Assembly: GCA_029786595.1 (NCBI GenBank)
Contig: JAFLXO010000006.1
Span: 1-48,001, forward strand
Direction: 5' to 3'
DNA from: Nitrososphaerota archaeon
GTDB taxonomy: Archaea; Thermoproteota; Nitrososphaeria; Conexivisphaerales; UBA164
Length of the DNA: 48,001 nt
Notes under the pieces: generated by a model
What the model was told of the DNA's origin: nothing
Databases searched by the model: none
What the model saw: the letters and a program-made list of their open reading frames with translations, nothing else
Shown: piece after piece, positions 34,191 through 42,968 of the stretch
Numbering within the stretch: the first letter of the stretch is position 1
Layout of the letters: every line of letters begins with the position of its first letter
Made by a program: the position numbers and the translations under genes

Positions 34191-34609
34191 TCCTGTATCC
34201 AGCTGCTCGACCCATCGGTGTAGATTTCCTTTTTCCATATGGTAGGCTCTGATTTATACCTTTTGACGGCCTCCTCCAGCGCTCTAAACGCCGGTTCCCT
34301 GCTGGGGCTCCCGATGATTAGCAGCACCAATGGCTCACCGACTTGGAACTCGCCCACCAGATGGAATATTTCGCACGACGTCAGGCCGTAGCTTTCCTTT
34401 ATCTGGCTGCAGATGGTATCCAGAGCCCTGTCGGCATACTCCTTGTAAGCTTCGATGTTTAGCGCCTTTACCTCCTTTCCACTCTTGCTAATGGCCTTGG
34501 TTGTCCCTACATAGTAAAGTATGATGCCGGTATCTCGCGAAACGTCGTTCATCACCTCTTCGATCTTCTGAATGAAAGAGATCTCCCCCTTATTAAATAC
34601 GCCACCCAT
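34187..34609 (-). CDS. moaE: Molybdopterin synthase catalytic subunit
   Basis: 140 aa. Motifs of MoaE: ILYYVGTTK at the first strand (family: FVGTVR), LNIEAYKEYAD, HLVGEFQVGEPLVLL, SPSREPAFRALEEAV, and the catalytic EPTIWKKEIYTDG (Lys126/127). Transfers sulfur from the MoaD thiocarboxylate to precursor Z. Unexpectedly the first gene of the kae1-bud32 transcript; the MoaD-like partner is 18 kb away. I considered KEOPS Cgi121 because of location, but the motifs are MoaE. Confidence 0.9.
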   Translation of the reverse strand: MGGVFNKGEISFIQKIEEVMNDVSRDTGIILYYVGTTKAISKSGKEVKALNIEAYKEYADRALDTICSQIKESYGLTSCEIFHLVGEFQVGEPLVLLIIGSPSREPAFRALEEAVKRYKSEPTIWKKEIYTDGSSSWIQE

Positions 34610-34696
34610 GAAAAATATCGAATGTTGAGCATATTTAACTCTTGTTTAATTTGCTGTTATACCTTCTATTGATTCTACAGATCGAACACCCAATAG

Positions 34697-34706
34697 ATAT
34701 TTAAAT
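34697..34706 (+). promoter_or_regulatory. TATA box of the L1-L10 operon
   Basis: GATATTTAAATG lies about 27 nt before ATG 34729, placing transcription start next to the initiator codon. A GAGGT stretch at 34716-34720 is inside the expected spacer. Confidence 0.5.
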
Positions 34707-34728
34707 GTGATTTTAGAGGTTTAAGTAC

Positions 34729-35388
34729 ATGTCCAAGTCCACCATCACCTTGGCTGGCCTAATAGATAAGGCCAAGGAAAGCTCTCCTAAACGTAACTTT
34801 AGTCAGTCTATGGATCTTTATTTAGTGCTTGATAGAAGGAAGGTAAATAAATCAAGCGTAAACATAAATGAAATGGTCGGCCTGCCGCATCCCTTCTTGA
34901 ATTCATCCGATGTAGTGTTCATAGCCGCGGGCGATATTGCAATGAACGCGAAAAAGCTAGGGGCCAAGGTCATAGAGGCCGAGGAGCTTGACAGGTTCGG
35001 AACGAATAAGAAGGCTGCCAAGAAGGTTGCAAGAAGCACATATTCATTTGTAGCCGATGTTACAATGATGGCCAAAGTTGGCAAGGCTCTAGGGCCAGTC
35101 CTCGCTCCCCGTGGCAAGATGCCCAGTCCCATTCCCCAAAATGCTAATGTAGAGACGATTTACAGACGTATGCTGAGCAATACAAGGATGAAGGCAAAGA
35201 ACCAATTTGTTGTCCCGGTCAAGATAGGGACCGAAACAATGGCCAGTAAGGACCTGCTGGACAACGCAAAGGCCGTGGTGGACGCTCTGGACAAAAAGCT
35301 CCCAGGAGGCAAGAGGTCCATAAGCAACGTAATCGTCAAGTTGACCATGGGCAAACCGGTAAAGGCTAAGGCGGCGGAGGTGCTATGA
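34729..35388 (+). CDS. rpl1: Ribosomal protein L1
   Basis: 219 aa. Two-domain L1 with KNFSQSMDLYLVLD near the N-terminus, VMAKVGKALGPVLAPRGKMPSPIP in track form (MAKVGKALG, LAPRGKMPSP) and a C-terminal return strand SISNVIVKLTMG. Component of the mobile L1 stalk that binds 23S rRNA near the E-site; archaeal L1 also represses its own mRNA in some species. Overlaps L10 by ATGA. Confidence 0.96.
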   Translation: MSKSTITLAGLIDKAKESSPKRNFSQSMDLYLVLDRRKVNKSSVNINEMVGLPHPFLNSSDVVFIAAGDIAMNAKKLGAKVIEAEELDRFGTNKKAAKKVARSTYSFVADVTMMAKVGKALGPVLAPRGKMPSPIPQNANVETIYRRMLSNTRMKAKNQFVVPVKIGTETMASKDLLDNAKAVVDALDKKLPGGKRSISNVIVKLTMGKPVKAKAAEVL

Positions 35389-36254
35389 AAATGCCAAAGA
35401 ATAGAGAGCGCTATCCACAAAAGAAGAAGGACGCCATGGTCAAGATGGAGAAGTTCATATCAGATTATCCGTTCATTTCAATAGTTGACCTTCATAAGGT
35501 AAGGGCGAACCAGATATCCCAGCTCAGGAAGAGGTTCAGGGATAATTTGAAGTTCTACGCTATCAAGAATACGCTGGCTATTAAGACGATTTCCAAGGAT
35601 GAAAGGCTTGCCGGTCTAGTCCAGGGTATAAGGGGGCAGGCGCTATTCATATTCTCCAAGATGGATCCGTTTGAACTTAACATACTGTTCGACAAGAACA
35701 AGGCCCTGATGGCGGCAAAGGGCGGGGACACGGCCACAAATGATGTTATGATACCGGCCGGAAATACGGGCTTGCCGGCAGGCCCAATTCTCAGCGAATT
35801 TAAGGAGGCCAAGGTACCAACCAAGATAGAATCTGGCAGTATATGGGTATCCAGTGATACGATTGTCGTGACTACAGGCGAAAAGATCAGTCCCAAGCTT
35901 GCTTCCCTCTTATCCAAGCTCAATATCAAGGCCATAAGGTCTGGGGTTAGCATACGTACGGCGTATTATAAAGGGCTGACACTGGGTGAAAAGGACATCA
36001 GGGTTGACATAGAGGAAATGAAGGCCAAGTTCGCGACTCTTGGGCGCCAAGGCTTTAACCTTGCATACAGCGCGAGATATCCAGCTAAGGATGTGCTTCC
36101 GCTACTGATTGCAGAGCTTGCAAATAATGGCAGGGCTCTGGCAAGGGCCATTGAATACCCGACCGCCTCGACCATAGGTGGGTTAATTTCAGATCACGTT
36201 GCGCGTGCAGATTCACTTCTGGCCGTAGTCAAGGAAAAGGGATATACTAGCTAG
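35385..36254 (+). CDS. rpl10: Ribosomal protein L10 (P0), without the acidic tail
   Basis: 289 aa. N-terminal rRNA-binding part (SIVDLHKVRANQISQLRKRF) and the archaeal insertion VMIPAGNTGLPAGP, TKIESGSIW are present. The C-terminal spine helices (NNGRALARAIEYPTASTIGG, ADSLLAVVKEKG) end directly at a TAG. The usual charged tail and terminal GLGALFG-type motif are missing, and no L12 gene follows. Stalk base protein of the large subunit. Confidence 0.94.
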   Translation: MKMPKNRERYPQKKKDAMVKMEKFISDYPFISIVDLHKVRANQISQLRKRFRDNLKFYAIKNTLAIKTISKDERLAGLVQGIRGQALFIFSKMDPFELNILFDKNKALMAAKGGDTATNDVMIPAGNTGLPAGPILSEFKEAKVPTKIESGSIWVSSDTIVVTTGEKISPKLASLLSKLNIKAIRSGVSIRTAYYKGLTLGEKDIRVDIEEMKAKFATLGRQGFNLAYSARYPAKDVLPLLIAELANNGRALARAIEYPTASTIGGLISDHVARADSLLAVVKEKGYTS

Positions 36255-36321
36255 ATAAAACCTACTATAGAACATTGTGGTATTAATCGATCTTAGTCAA
36301 TCAACCGGCAAAGCTACCTTG

Positions 36322-37335
36322 CTAAAGGGGTTTAAAGAGCTCATACAGCTCCTTAAATCCAGCTTTTACTCCGATGTATTTGCTATTTAACCTGATATAT
36401 CTAAAGAGCCCCAAACTGAAAATGACGGTATCGATAAGACCATAGACGTGTTTGCTCTTGTGCAGGATGAACTTGTAAGCATCTTCGTATGCCTTGAATG
36501 TCTTCTTGAGGCTTGACGAGTAGGAATACCTGTCAAAATCGGTCCGCATTAATATATCCGCAGTTAGCATGCTAGGAAGTATACCTTCGCCAACCAGAGG
36601 GAAGACAGCGCCCACGGATTCTCCCACTCCTATCGTATTCATATAATAATGAGGTGTAGCCATGGAAGGTGGTAATAACCTTATGGCCTTTCCTTTGCGG
36701 CTGTTGGGCAGTATTTCCCCCTGGAACTTCTTGATAAAGTTCATCACTTCCGGTTCGTGCGTGTTGAACATATCCCCTCCACCAACAAATGCGGTATTGC
36801 CGCCAAGGGGGAAGAACCAGAGATAACCGCCGTAATTCTTGAAGATGCTTACAAAGAAGTCGTCGTAGGGCATTTCGCTGAACCTGACCTTATATTGAAT
36901 TGTGGGTAGCAAAAGGTCCTGTTTTAACTGTGGGAGAAGCCGCCTGTATACACCGGTAGCATCAATTGCTATTGAGGAACGGCTTTCAAGGTAGCCAGGG
37001 AACACCCGAGTGTTATAATGTACGTTTATACCCTTAGTGATGTCCTTAAGCAGGCGTGGCTTATCAAATGTAGCTAGCCCATCGGACCTGGCCTTAAGAA
37101 GCTTCTTGCCAATTTCAATATACGTATGCTTGCTCTTGTACAGGATATATTCATCGAAGTTGAGCCCTACCTTCCTGGTCAACTCTACAATGCCGCCGGA
37201 CCCTGTCCCCCAGGCGCATATGGACGAGAAATTCTTTTCGGTCTGCATTTCATAAATTTCAATATCGGCCCTGCCGTTCATGGATGCGCCAAGATAGGCT
37301 CCAGCCGGGCCCATGCCAGCAATCGCCAGTTTCAT
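36322..37335 (-). CDS. FAD-dependent reductase of the geranylgeranyl-reductase family
   Basis: 337 aa. N-terminal FAD-binding GMGPAGAYLG, an AIDATGVYRR second dinucleotide strand, the family motif GGYLWFFPLGGNTAFVGGG (YxWxFPx7VG) and GVGESVGAVFPLVGEGI contacting FAD. A shortened GGR (typical about 390-450 aa). Family members reduce double bonds of isoprenoid lipids or chlorophyll side chains. A role in saturating archaeal lipid chains is plausible but other flavin oxidations are possible. Confidence 0.78.
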   Translation of the reverse strand: MKLAIAGMGPAGAYLGASMNGRADIEIYEMQTEKNFSSICAWGTGSGGIVELTRKVGLNFDEYILYKSKHTYIEIGKKLLKARSDGLATFDKPRLLKDITKGINVHYNTRVFPGYLESRSSIAIDATGVYRRLLPQLKQDLLLPTIQYKVRFSEMPYDDFFVSIFKNYGGYLWFFPLGGNTAFVGGGDMFNTHEPEVMNFIKKFQGEILPNSRKGKAIRLLPPSMATPHYYMNTIGVGESVGAVFPLVGEGILPSMLTADILMRTDFDRYSYSSSLKKTFKAYEDAYKFILHKSKHVYGLIDTVIFSLGLFRYIRLNSKYIGVKAGFKELYELFKPL

Positions 37336-37447
37336 GTTTTAATTCACCGGATAAGCCCTAGAATCCACTGGATTATAAAAGGAGCGCGGTAAATTGCTAC
37401 GATGGGCATTTCGTCAAGGATATTAACGGGTTACGTCGATCGCAAGC

Positions 37448-38485
37448 ATGGCCCTAATAATAGTTGGTGGTGGAGTTAGCCCTCCGGAGACCATTACGCT
37501 CGCTGGGATGGCCGATCTTAAGGGATGCGATAAGATATTGATAGATGTCTATACGACCCAGTGGGATACGGACGCCTTGAGAAGGACTTGTGGTATATTT
37601 CCTGCAGCGGTAAAAAGCGATAGGACGATGTTGGAGGATGTGGAAGGGATCATCAGGGAGTCCAGTGCCAGCTCAGTTGGCATTCTTACGTGCGGCGATC
37701 CGTTCATAGCCACGACACATCAATCGCTAAGGGATGCCTGTATCAGGTCCGGTGTGAAGGTGGTGGTCCATTATTCTTCGAGCTTCCTGAACGTGCTATT
37801 GGGGGAACTGGGGCTGCATATATATAAGATAGGTTTCGTTGGGACCGTGATGAAATCCCCGCCGGATGCGCTTTACCCGATATATGCTGGAGTTAAGGGC
37901 GCATACTTGGCCGGTAAACACTCCATTCTTCTGATGGGTTCAGATGGTAACGGAGACAGGTCGATTACACCCAACATGGCCATTGATATTCTCATGGGCC
38001 TAGATGTACCCTCTGGCGAACGCATGTTCACCCCAGACCTTCCGGCCATAGTTTCCAGCAGGATGGGCCGTCCGACCCAGGAAATTTGGGTTGACACTCT
38101 ATCCAAGCTGTCAGGGCTGGAATTTGGCGAACCTCCTTACAGCATGGTGATACCGGCAAGGTTGCACTTTACAGAACTGGACATTCTGAAAAGGGTTTGC
38201 AATGTTAACCAGGAAGTAGGAGAGCTGATGGGGAGGGAGATAAGGTCCACAGCCCATATTAGAGCGGAAGCTACGATAGCCAAGACAAAGAGCGCCCTTT
38301 TGCATGCCAGGGCAAACGCCGGGGCCGGTCTTACATCTTTGCTCGAAAACGTGGGGCTTTATCTTGATGACGCGGAAACATTTCTCAATCAGGGGAAGGA
38401 TGAGCTGGCTCTAGTTGAAAGCAGCTACGCAGAGGGGCTGCTCGATGCCCTCAGGTTTCAGAACGTCATGGATATCAAGTGGTAG
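37448..38485 (+). CDS. dphB: Diphthine synthase with C-terminal DUF357-like domain
   Basis: 345 aa. Residues 1-262 are DPH5: GGVSPPETITLAG, LTCGDPFIATTHQSL, SSFLNVLLGELGLHIYKIG and SMVIPARLHFTE, a SAM-dependent methylase adding methyl groups to EF-2 histidine in diphthamide synthesis. Normal length is about 265; residues about 268-340 are extra and read LLENVGLYLDDAETFLNQG...YAEGLLDAL, matching the DUF357 helical pattern (YxxDAxxFxxxG..YAxGxLDA). One continuous frame. Confidence 0.85.
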   Translation: MALIIVGGGVSPPETITLAGMADLKGCDKILIDVYTTQWDTDALRRTCGIFPAAVKSDRTMLEDVEGIIRESSASSVGILTCGDPFIATTHQSLRDACIRSGVKVVVHYSSSFLNVLLGELGLHIYKIGFVGTVMKSPPDALYPIYAGVKGAYLAGKHSILLMGSDGNGDRSITPNMAIDILMGLDVPSGERMFTPDLPAIVSSRMGRPTQEIWVDTLSKLSGLEFGEPPYSMVIPARLHFTELDILKRVCNVNQEVGELMGREIRSTAHIRAEATIAKTKSALLHARANAGAGLTSLLENVGLYLDDAETFLNQGKDELALVESSYAEGLLDALRFQNVMDIKW

Positions 38486-38517
38486 GATGATGATAGCTTA
38501 TCAGAAGCGATCTGGCT

Positions 38518-39261
38518 ATGTATGAAGGGATGTTGTACCTGTTCGATTCGTACCTGAAAAGCTTCGATGCTACAGTAACGGCCATTGACCCTGGGATCGA
38601 TGGTGATTTAAGGGTCATTATGAATAGGACAGCGTTCTATCCTACCGGAGGCGGACAGCCATGCGATACGGGGGTCATAGTTATGCCGGATGGGAAGTCC
38701 ATCAGAGTTTTGAGGGTTGAAAAGGCGGATGATGTAATATTTCATTACATTGAAAATCCAGCAGGGCTTGCTTCTGGGGACGTCATAAAGGGCGAGATTG
38801 ATTGGAAGAGGCGCTACGCCCACATGAAGCTTCACACGGCGGTGCATCTTATAGATGCGATAGTGAAAAGAAAACATAACGGAGCGTTCCTGACGGGCGG
38901 TCAGATATATGATAACAGGGCCAGGTTTGACGTGGACTGGCCTGAGCTTGGGAGGGATATGCTTCCGGAATTAGAGGCTGAAACAAATCGGGAGGCGCTA
39001 ATGGGTCACGCCATACTGGTGAAGTTTGTAAAACGCGAAGAAGCCAAGAAGATAGAAGGTCTAGCCCGGACCAAGCCAGGAGAAGAACTGCTCAACAGGC
39101 TAGAAGTGGTCCGGATTGTGGAAATAGAGGGGCTGGATCAGCAGATGGACGGTGGAACACATCTCAATAATACGAAGGAGATGGGAGAAGTCAAGTTTCT
39201 CAATTATGAAAGCAAGGGGAAGCACAATAAAAGGATCGAGTTCACCTTGGCCTCCATCTGA
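38518..39261 (+). CDS. alaX: Alanyl-tRNA editing protein AlaX
   Basis: 247 aa. AFYPTGGGQPCDTG, zinc-site LHTAVHLIDAIV (HxxxH) and MDGGTHLNNTKEMG are the signature of free-standing AlaX-M/L editing proteins, which hydrolyse Ser-tRNA-Ala or Gly-tRNA-Ala. The Cys of the usual Q-x-x-D-C-G-G-T-H block is replaced here (QQMDGGTHL). ATG 38518 is annotated; ATG 38530 (MLYLFDSYLK) fits AlaX N-termini equally well. 32 bp after dphB, so likely co-transcribed. Confidence 0.9.
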   Translation: MYEGMLYLFDSYLKSFDATVTAIDPGIDGDLRVIMNRTAFYPTGGGQPCDTGVIVMPDGKSIRVLRVEKADDVIFHYIENPAGLASGDVIKGEIDWKRRYAHMKLHTAVHLIDAIVKRKHNGAFLTGGQIYDNRARFDVDWPELGRDMLPELEAETNREALMGHAILVKFVKREEAKKIEGLARTKPGEELLNRLEVVRIVEIEGLDQQMDGGTHLNNTKEMGEVKFLNYESKGKHNKRIEFTLASI

Positions 39262-39316
39262 GCACTGAATTTTAATGGGAAACGATCAGGTGATTACCTA
39301 AATCAATTTTTACTAT

Positions 39317-39338
39317 ACTATAAATAGACTATAAATAC
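39317..39338 (+). promoter_or_regulatory. Tandem TATA boxes before the phosphodiesterase gene
   Basis: ACTATAAATAG is immediately followed by ACTATAAATAC, an 11-bp direct repeat of a TATA box. The second copy is 26 nt before ATG 39360, suggesting a leaderless transcript with perhaps a second start 11 nt upstream. Confidence 0.55.
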
Positions 39339-39359
39339 CGGCCTCCACATACGATAGGT

Positions 39360-41219
39360 ATGGTCAAGTTTTATTTTATTGGTGTCGACGGTGGAATGGG
39401 TTCCTTTATACGCAAATATGCCAAGGAAGGGCTATTACCAAATATTTCTAAATTGATAGATGAAGGAACCCTGCTAGATACGGTGCCATCAATACCAGTT
39501 GATACACCTACCAACTGGTCTACCTTGATGAGCGGTGCTTCCTCCTTTACCCATGGTGTAATCAGCTTTTCAACCCATTTGCCTGGTGAACAACCTCAGG
39601 AAGGTCAGTATGTAAGGAGGACGCAGGAATCCGGCTTCAGCAAGGCAGAGTTTCTATGGACGACCATGGAAAGGGAGGGCCTCAAGCCTGCAGTTCTAAA
39701 CTATCCCGTCGGGTGGCCGTCCCAGCTGCATAAAGGGTTCGTCATAGGCGGAATGACCCCTGGGGGAGGCCAATGGAGGCTGTACAAGCCTCAGATCTTT
39801 TCAACAGTCGAACCTGTATCAATGGAAAACTGGATCAAAGGGGACAAGCCCGATTATAAAAAGGTAAACCTTGGAGGTGCCGGTTCCAAGTCCACGGTCT
39901 CCATCGATTTAGGAGGCCAGCTGGTCACGGGGGAAATAAGCGCAGATGGACAGTCCATCCTTTTGCATGGGAATGGTATATCGGATAGTGGGTTGGTGTT
40001 ACGGGAGGGTGAGTGGTCACCTTGGGTTTTCGTAATCTACAAAGGCGAAAAGGCGACCTACAAGTTGAAGTTGGAACGATTGAGGAAATCGAGCTCAGGG
40101 CAACAGGAGGTAACCATATATGTTACACAGATCTTTAAGGTCTCCGGCTGGGCTTATCCAGCCGGCACGGAGGACATGATCTGCAAAGTTGCTGGGCCTT
40201 GGGTTGAGGGACTGGATACGCCTTTTATCTCAGACCCTAAAAGGGCATACGGACCCACCAACCTCAGCCCGGAGCTCCAGCTGGAACATGCGCATATGCA
40301 TGCCGAGTGGTTCGTCAGGGCCGCCGAGGCTCTACATAAGAACGGTGGTTATGACGGCCTGATAATGCATTACCATCTAATTGATTCTATAAATCATACT
40401 TACTTGGCGCTGCTTGACAGGGAAAATCCAGAGTACGATGAGAAGAAGGCCGCTGCGGTAGAAAGGGTTTATAGGGAATCATACCAGATAGTTGATTCGA
40501 TGGTGGGCGGCCTCGTCCGGGGGAGGGATCGGCAGGCGCCCGTAATAATTACCTCGGATCACTCGGCACTTCCGTGCTGGAAGTACGTGTCGCTTGAGTC
40601 AGCCCTCACCAGAGCCGGCCTTATGAAATACGAGGACAAGGGGAACGGTAAGTTCACCGTGGACCTCGCAAGGACTTCTGTTTTTCCATATCATGACCCC
40701 GTGCATTTATGGATAAACCTAAGGGGGAGGGAAAAGGGTGGCGCGGTGGATAAAATGGATTACGATAGTGTCATGGATGCGGCAATAGATGCGCTTTACT
40801 CGATAAGGGACCCGGATGACAATTCGAAGGTGATTAAGCTGGCTATGAAGAGAAGGAGCTGGAGCAGGGGAAGGGCTGAAGACCGCTTCGGTGATATACT
40901 TCTGTTCTTCAACTACAGCTATTCTAACTGGGATGGAACAGCTGGGTCGTTAAAGTTTGATGAAATAACTGAGGAAAGACTGCGGAATGAAGTTGTAGAA
41001 AAGCATGATGTAGCAGGTCACCATACCACCTATCTGCCCGAGGATTTCAGATCTGAATTCATGAATAACTCATTTACAATATTTTCCGGAAGCCAGATAA
41101 AGCAAGGTTCAAGGGCGCGACCGCAGCTCCGGGACGTAGCTCCAACGATATCATATTTGGTTAATATAGCCGCGCCAGCTGATGCGGATGGTAACATAAT
41201 ATATGATATCATCAATTGA
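39360..41219 (+). CDS. Alkaline-phosphatase-superfamily phosphodiesterase
   Basis: 619 aa. FIGVDGGMGSFIRKYAKEGLLPNIS (metal Asp), nucleophile region VDTPTNWSTLMSGASSFTHGV, MHYHLIDSINHTYL and ITSDHSALP, then PVHLWINLRG and AGHHTTYLPEDF with late metal-His residues. Resembles type I phosphodiesterase/nucleotide pyrophosphatase proteins. There is a beta-rich insert of about 150 residues (170-320). No signal peptide, so probably cytosolic; the substrate cannot be read. Sulfatase-like activity is possible. Confidence 0.78.
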   Translation: MVKFYFIGVDGGMGSFIRKYAKEGLLPNISKLIDEGTLLDTVPSIPVDTPTNWSTLMSGASSFTHGVISFSTHLPGEQPQEGQYVRRTQESGFSKAEFLWTTMEREGLKPAVLNYPVGWPSQLHKGFVIGGMTPGGGQWRLYKPQIFSTVEPVSMENWIKGDKPDYKKVNLGGAGSKSTVSIDLGGQLVTGEISADGQSILLHGNGISDSGLVLREGEWSPWVFVIYKGEKATYKLKLERLRKSSSGQQEVTIYVTQIFKVSGWAYPAGTEDMICKVAGPWVEGLDTPFISDPKRAYGPTNLSPELQLEHAHMHAEWFVRAAEALHKNGGYDGLIMHYHLIDSINHTYLALLDRENPEYDEKKAAAVERVYRESYQIVDSMVGGLVRGRDRQAPVIITSDHSALPCWKYVSLESALTRAGLMKYEDKGNGKFTVDLARTSVFPYHDPVHLWINLRGREKGGAVDKMDYDSVMDAAIDALYSIRDPDDNSKVIKLAMKRRSWSRGRAEDRFGDILLFFNYSYSNWDGTAGSLKFDEITEERLRNEVVEKHDVAGHHTTYLPEDFRSEFMNNSFTIFSGSQIKQGSRARPQLRDVAPTISYLVNIAAPADADGNIIYDIIN

Positions 41220-41276
41220 TTTTCCTTTAGCACGCTAGCCCTTGGATTAGTGAGTCATGCGATAGATTATAGGGGG

Positions 41277-42062
41277 TTAGATAGTTGGCGTATGTGCCCC
41301 CTTACTCTTTTCTAGAATCTCGATGGCCCTAAGCGCCACTTGGGTTTCCTTCTTCCACCCTTCCTTCAACTGCTCCGGCACCTGTTCCGGAATCATGATC
41401 TTCCTTGAGAAGTTCTCTGACGCTGCCATAATGCTGCCGGCCTTCAGTCTCCTCAATCGCGCGACGGTAAATATAGCCGAACTTTCCATATCGAGGCTCA
41501 GAATGCCCAGGGTTGTAAGCTTCCTGATAAATCTCTGATCCTCAGCGTAAAAGGCATCGTCACTGGATGATATCCCAACGTGATATTTGAAGCCAAGCGT
41601 ATCCTTCATATCTTCAGCAGCTCGAATCAAAGCAGTCAGCACATCGGTGCTCGGGACAGCCGGTATTATCACCGGTTCGTACATGCGCGTGGTACCTTCG
41701 TTTTTAACCGCACCGTTTGGTATTATAAGATCCCCTAAATCTATTTCAGGCTGCAGCGCCCCCGTGCTCCCGGTCCTTATGAACACCTTTGCCCCTATAT
41801 TTGCAAGTTCCTCTATCGCTATTGCAGCGGCAGGACAACCCATCCCCGTGCTCATTATAGTCACCTTTATATCGTTGAAATAGCCAGTCTTGGCTAGATA
41901 TTCCCTGTTGCTACCGCTAAGTGTCACATCCTTCAAGTATGCCGACATGAGATCTACTCTGGCTCGATCACCTGGAAGTAGCACATAGTCCGCTACATCA
42001 CCATTCTTCATCTTCAGATGATATTGTAACCTTCCCTCGCTTATACCCTTCTTTTCGCTCAT
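41277..42062 (-). CDS. udp: Uridine/purine nucleoside phosphorylase family
   Basis: 261 aa. VLLPGDRARVDLMSAYL, MSTGMGCPAAAIAIEEL, FIRTGSTGALQPEIDLGD and SLDMESSAIFTVARL are standard NP-I uridine phosphorylase motifs. Phosphorolysis of nucleosides in salvage. Substrate choice between uridine and purines is not certain, but the family arrangement fits Udp best. It points away from the decayed region downstream. Confidence 0.88.
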   Translation of the reverse strand: MSEKKGISEGRLQYHLKMKNGDVADYVLLPGDRARVDLMSAYLKDVTLSGSNREYLAKTGYFNDIKVTIMSTGMGCPAAAIAIEELANIGAKVFIRTGSTGALQPEIDLGDLIIPNGAVKNEGTTRMYEPVIIPAVPSTDVLTALIRAAEDMKDTLGFKYHVGISSSDDAFYAEDQRFIRKLTTLGILSLDMESSAIFTVARLRRLKAGSIMAASENFSRKIMIPEQVPEQLKEGWKKETQVALRAIEILEKSKGAHTPTI

Positions 42063-42096
42063 AGTTTACCGTACTCTTTGATCATATTTAAGCGAA

Positions 42097-42722
42097 GTGG
42101 TAGGCAAGAGCGTGGAAGCTATTCTGTACGCGGTAACATCAAAGGAATGCCGGTACGGGGGCCTAGGTCTTATGAAGGACAACCTGTGCTGAGTTGTGAA
42201 GGAGGCGGAGGTGGAGAAGTGCTGGGAAAGAATACTTGGATCCCTCGACAGTATGCAGGCCAAGATCAAAATGGTATCAAGCTGCAACCGTTAGCTCTTC
42301 GCTATCTTTGCATGTGTATGAATTTATGGAATAACTTCAAAAGGGAACTATTCGGAGATCAAGGCCTGATTTATATACCGCAAAAAAGAGCGCGAACAAG
42401 AATGAGTGGCTGAAGCACTTCGAGCAAACCTGCTTCACAGTACAGAAGGTTGACAAGCACTACACGGATAGGCTCAGGGATAGTGCCGACAACTTCCTAG
42501 CCTTCCTCGATCCTTCCTCGATCATTCATCCGAAGTCAGAAGACAGGTCCACACTATGAACGCGGTGGGAAGCATAAACTTATGGTTTGAACATATAAGG
42601 CACGAACTGGAAAGCCACTTCCCGCTGGGGAAGTGTTGGAAGCGAACTATTTTTTCCAGATAGTCAACCTGACGGAGTCCTATTTTAGGATGTGCAATCT
42701 GGTAACTCATAAAAAGAGCTAG
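42097..42722 (+). pseudogene. Decayed gene of unknown family, several frameshifts
   Basis: Coherent helical protein-like sequence survives in different frames: SVEAILYAVTSKECRYGG...MKDNLC, TGA at 42190, then VVKEAEVEKCWERILGSLDS (to TAG near 42290); KNEWLKHFEQTCFTVQKVDK...FLAFLDPSS from 42398; AVGSINLWFEHIRHELESHF from 42556; VLEANYFFQIVNLTESYFRM to TAG 42722. At least three frameshifts and one nonsense codon. Could be an old accessory or transposon-linked gene; I cannot name it. A further piece MRFDMRWEKEVGELSR lies at 42744. Confidence 0.5.
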
Positions 42723-42968
42723 GAGTTAGGCAATTGATAATCATGAGGTTCGACATGAGGTGGGAGAAGGAGGTAGGGGAGCTGTCGCGATGATACCGGC
42801 AAGCTAACTATCACAAGATTTCACACAATTTTAAGGGTAATCTAGAAGCTTAAATGTTGAGGATATCGTAAAGAGCCTATTTAACTGAACAAAACGTGTA
42901 GGGTCAAGATGTTAAGCAACAGAGCGCAATAAGCAAAGTTTAATTAGTTGCATGTGTATATACCTTCG
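42723..42968 (+). promoter_or_regulatory. Spacer and promoter of the ABC importer operon
   Basis: After the short coding remnant near 42744 nothing coding is visible. AAGTTTAATTAGTTG (42937-42950) gives a TATA-like box about 27 nt before ATG 42969, so the binding-protein mRNA is likely leaderless. Confidence 0.4.

Noticed and set aside
34191-34238. Upstream extension of kae1 (MEKGNLHRWVEQ)
   Set aside because: It is within moaE in another frame; the Kae1 homology starts at MKYKRGLGIES with an ATGA overlap.
34187-34609. KEOPS subunit Cgi121, expected beside kae1-bud32
   Set aside because: The motifs VGEFQVGEPL, SPSREPAF and IWKKEIYTDG are those of MoaE.
42078-42413. 111-aa plus-strand ORF after udp
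   Set aside because: Gly-rich out-of-frame reading of the decayed gene; protein-like sequence lies in the other frames.
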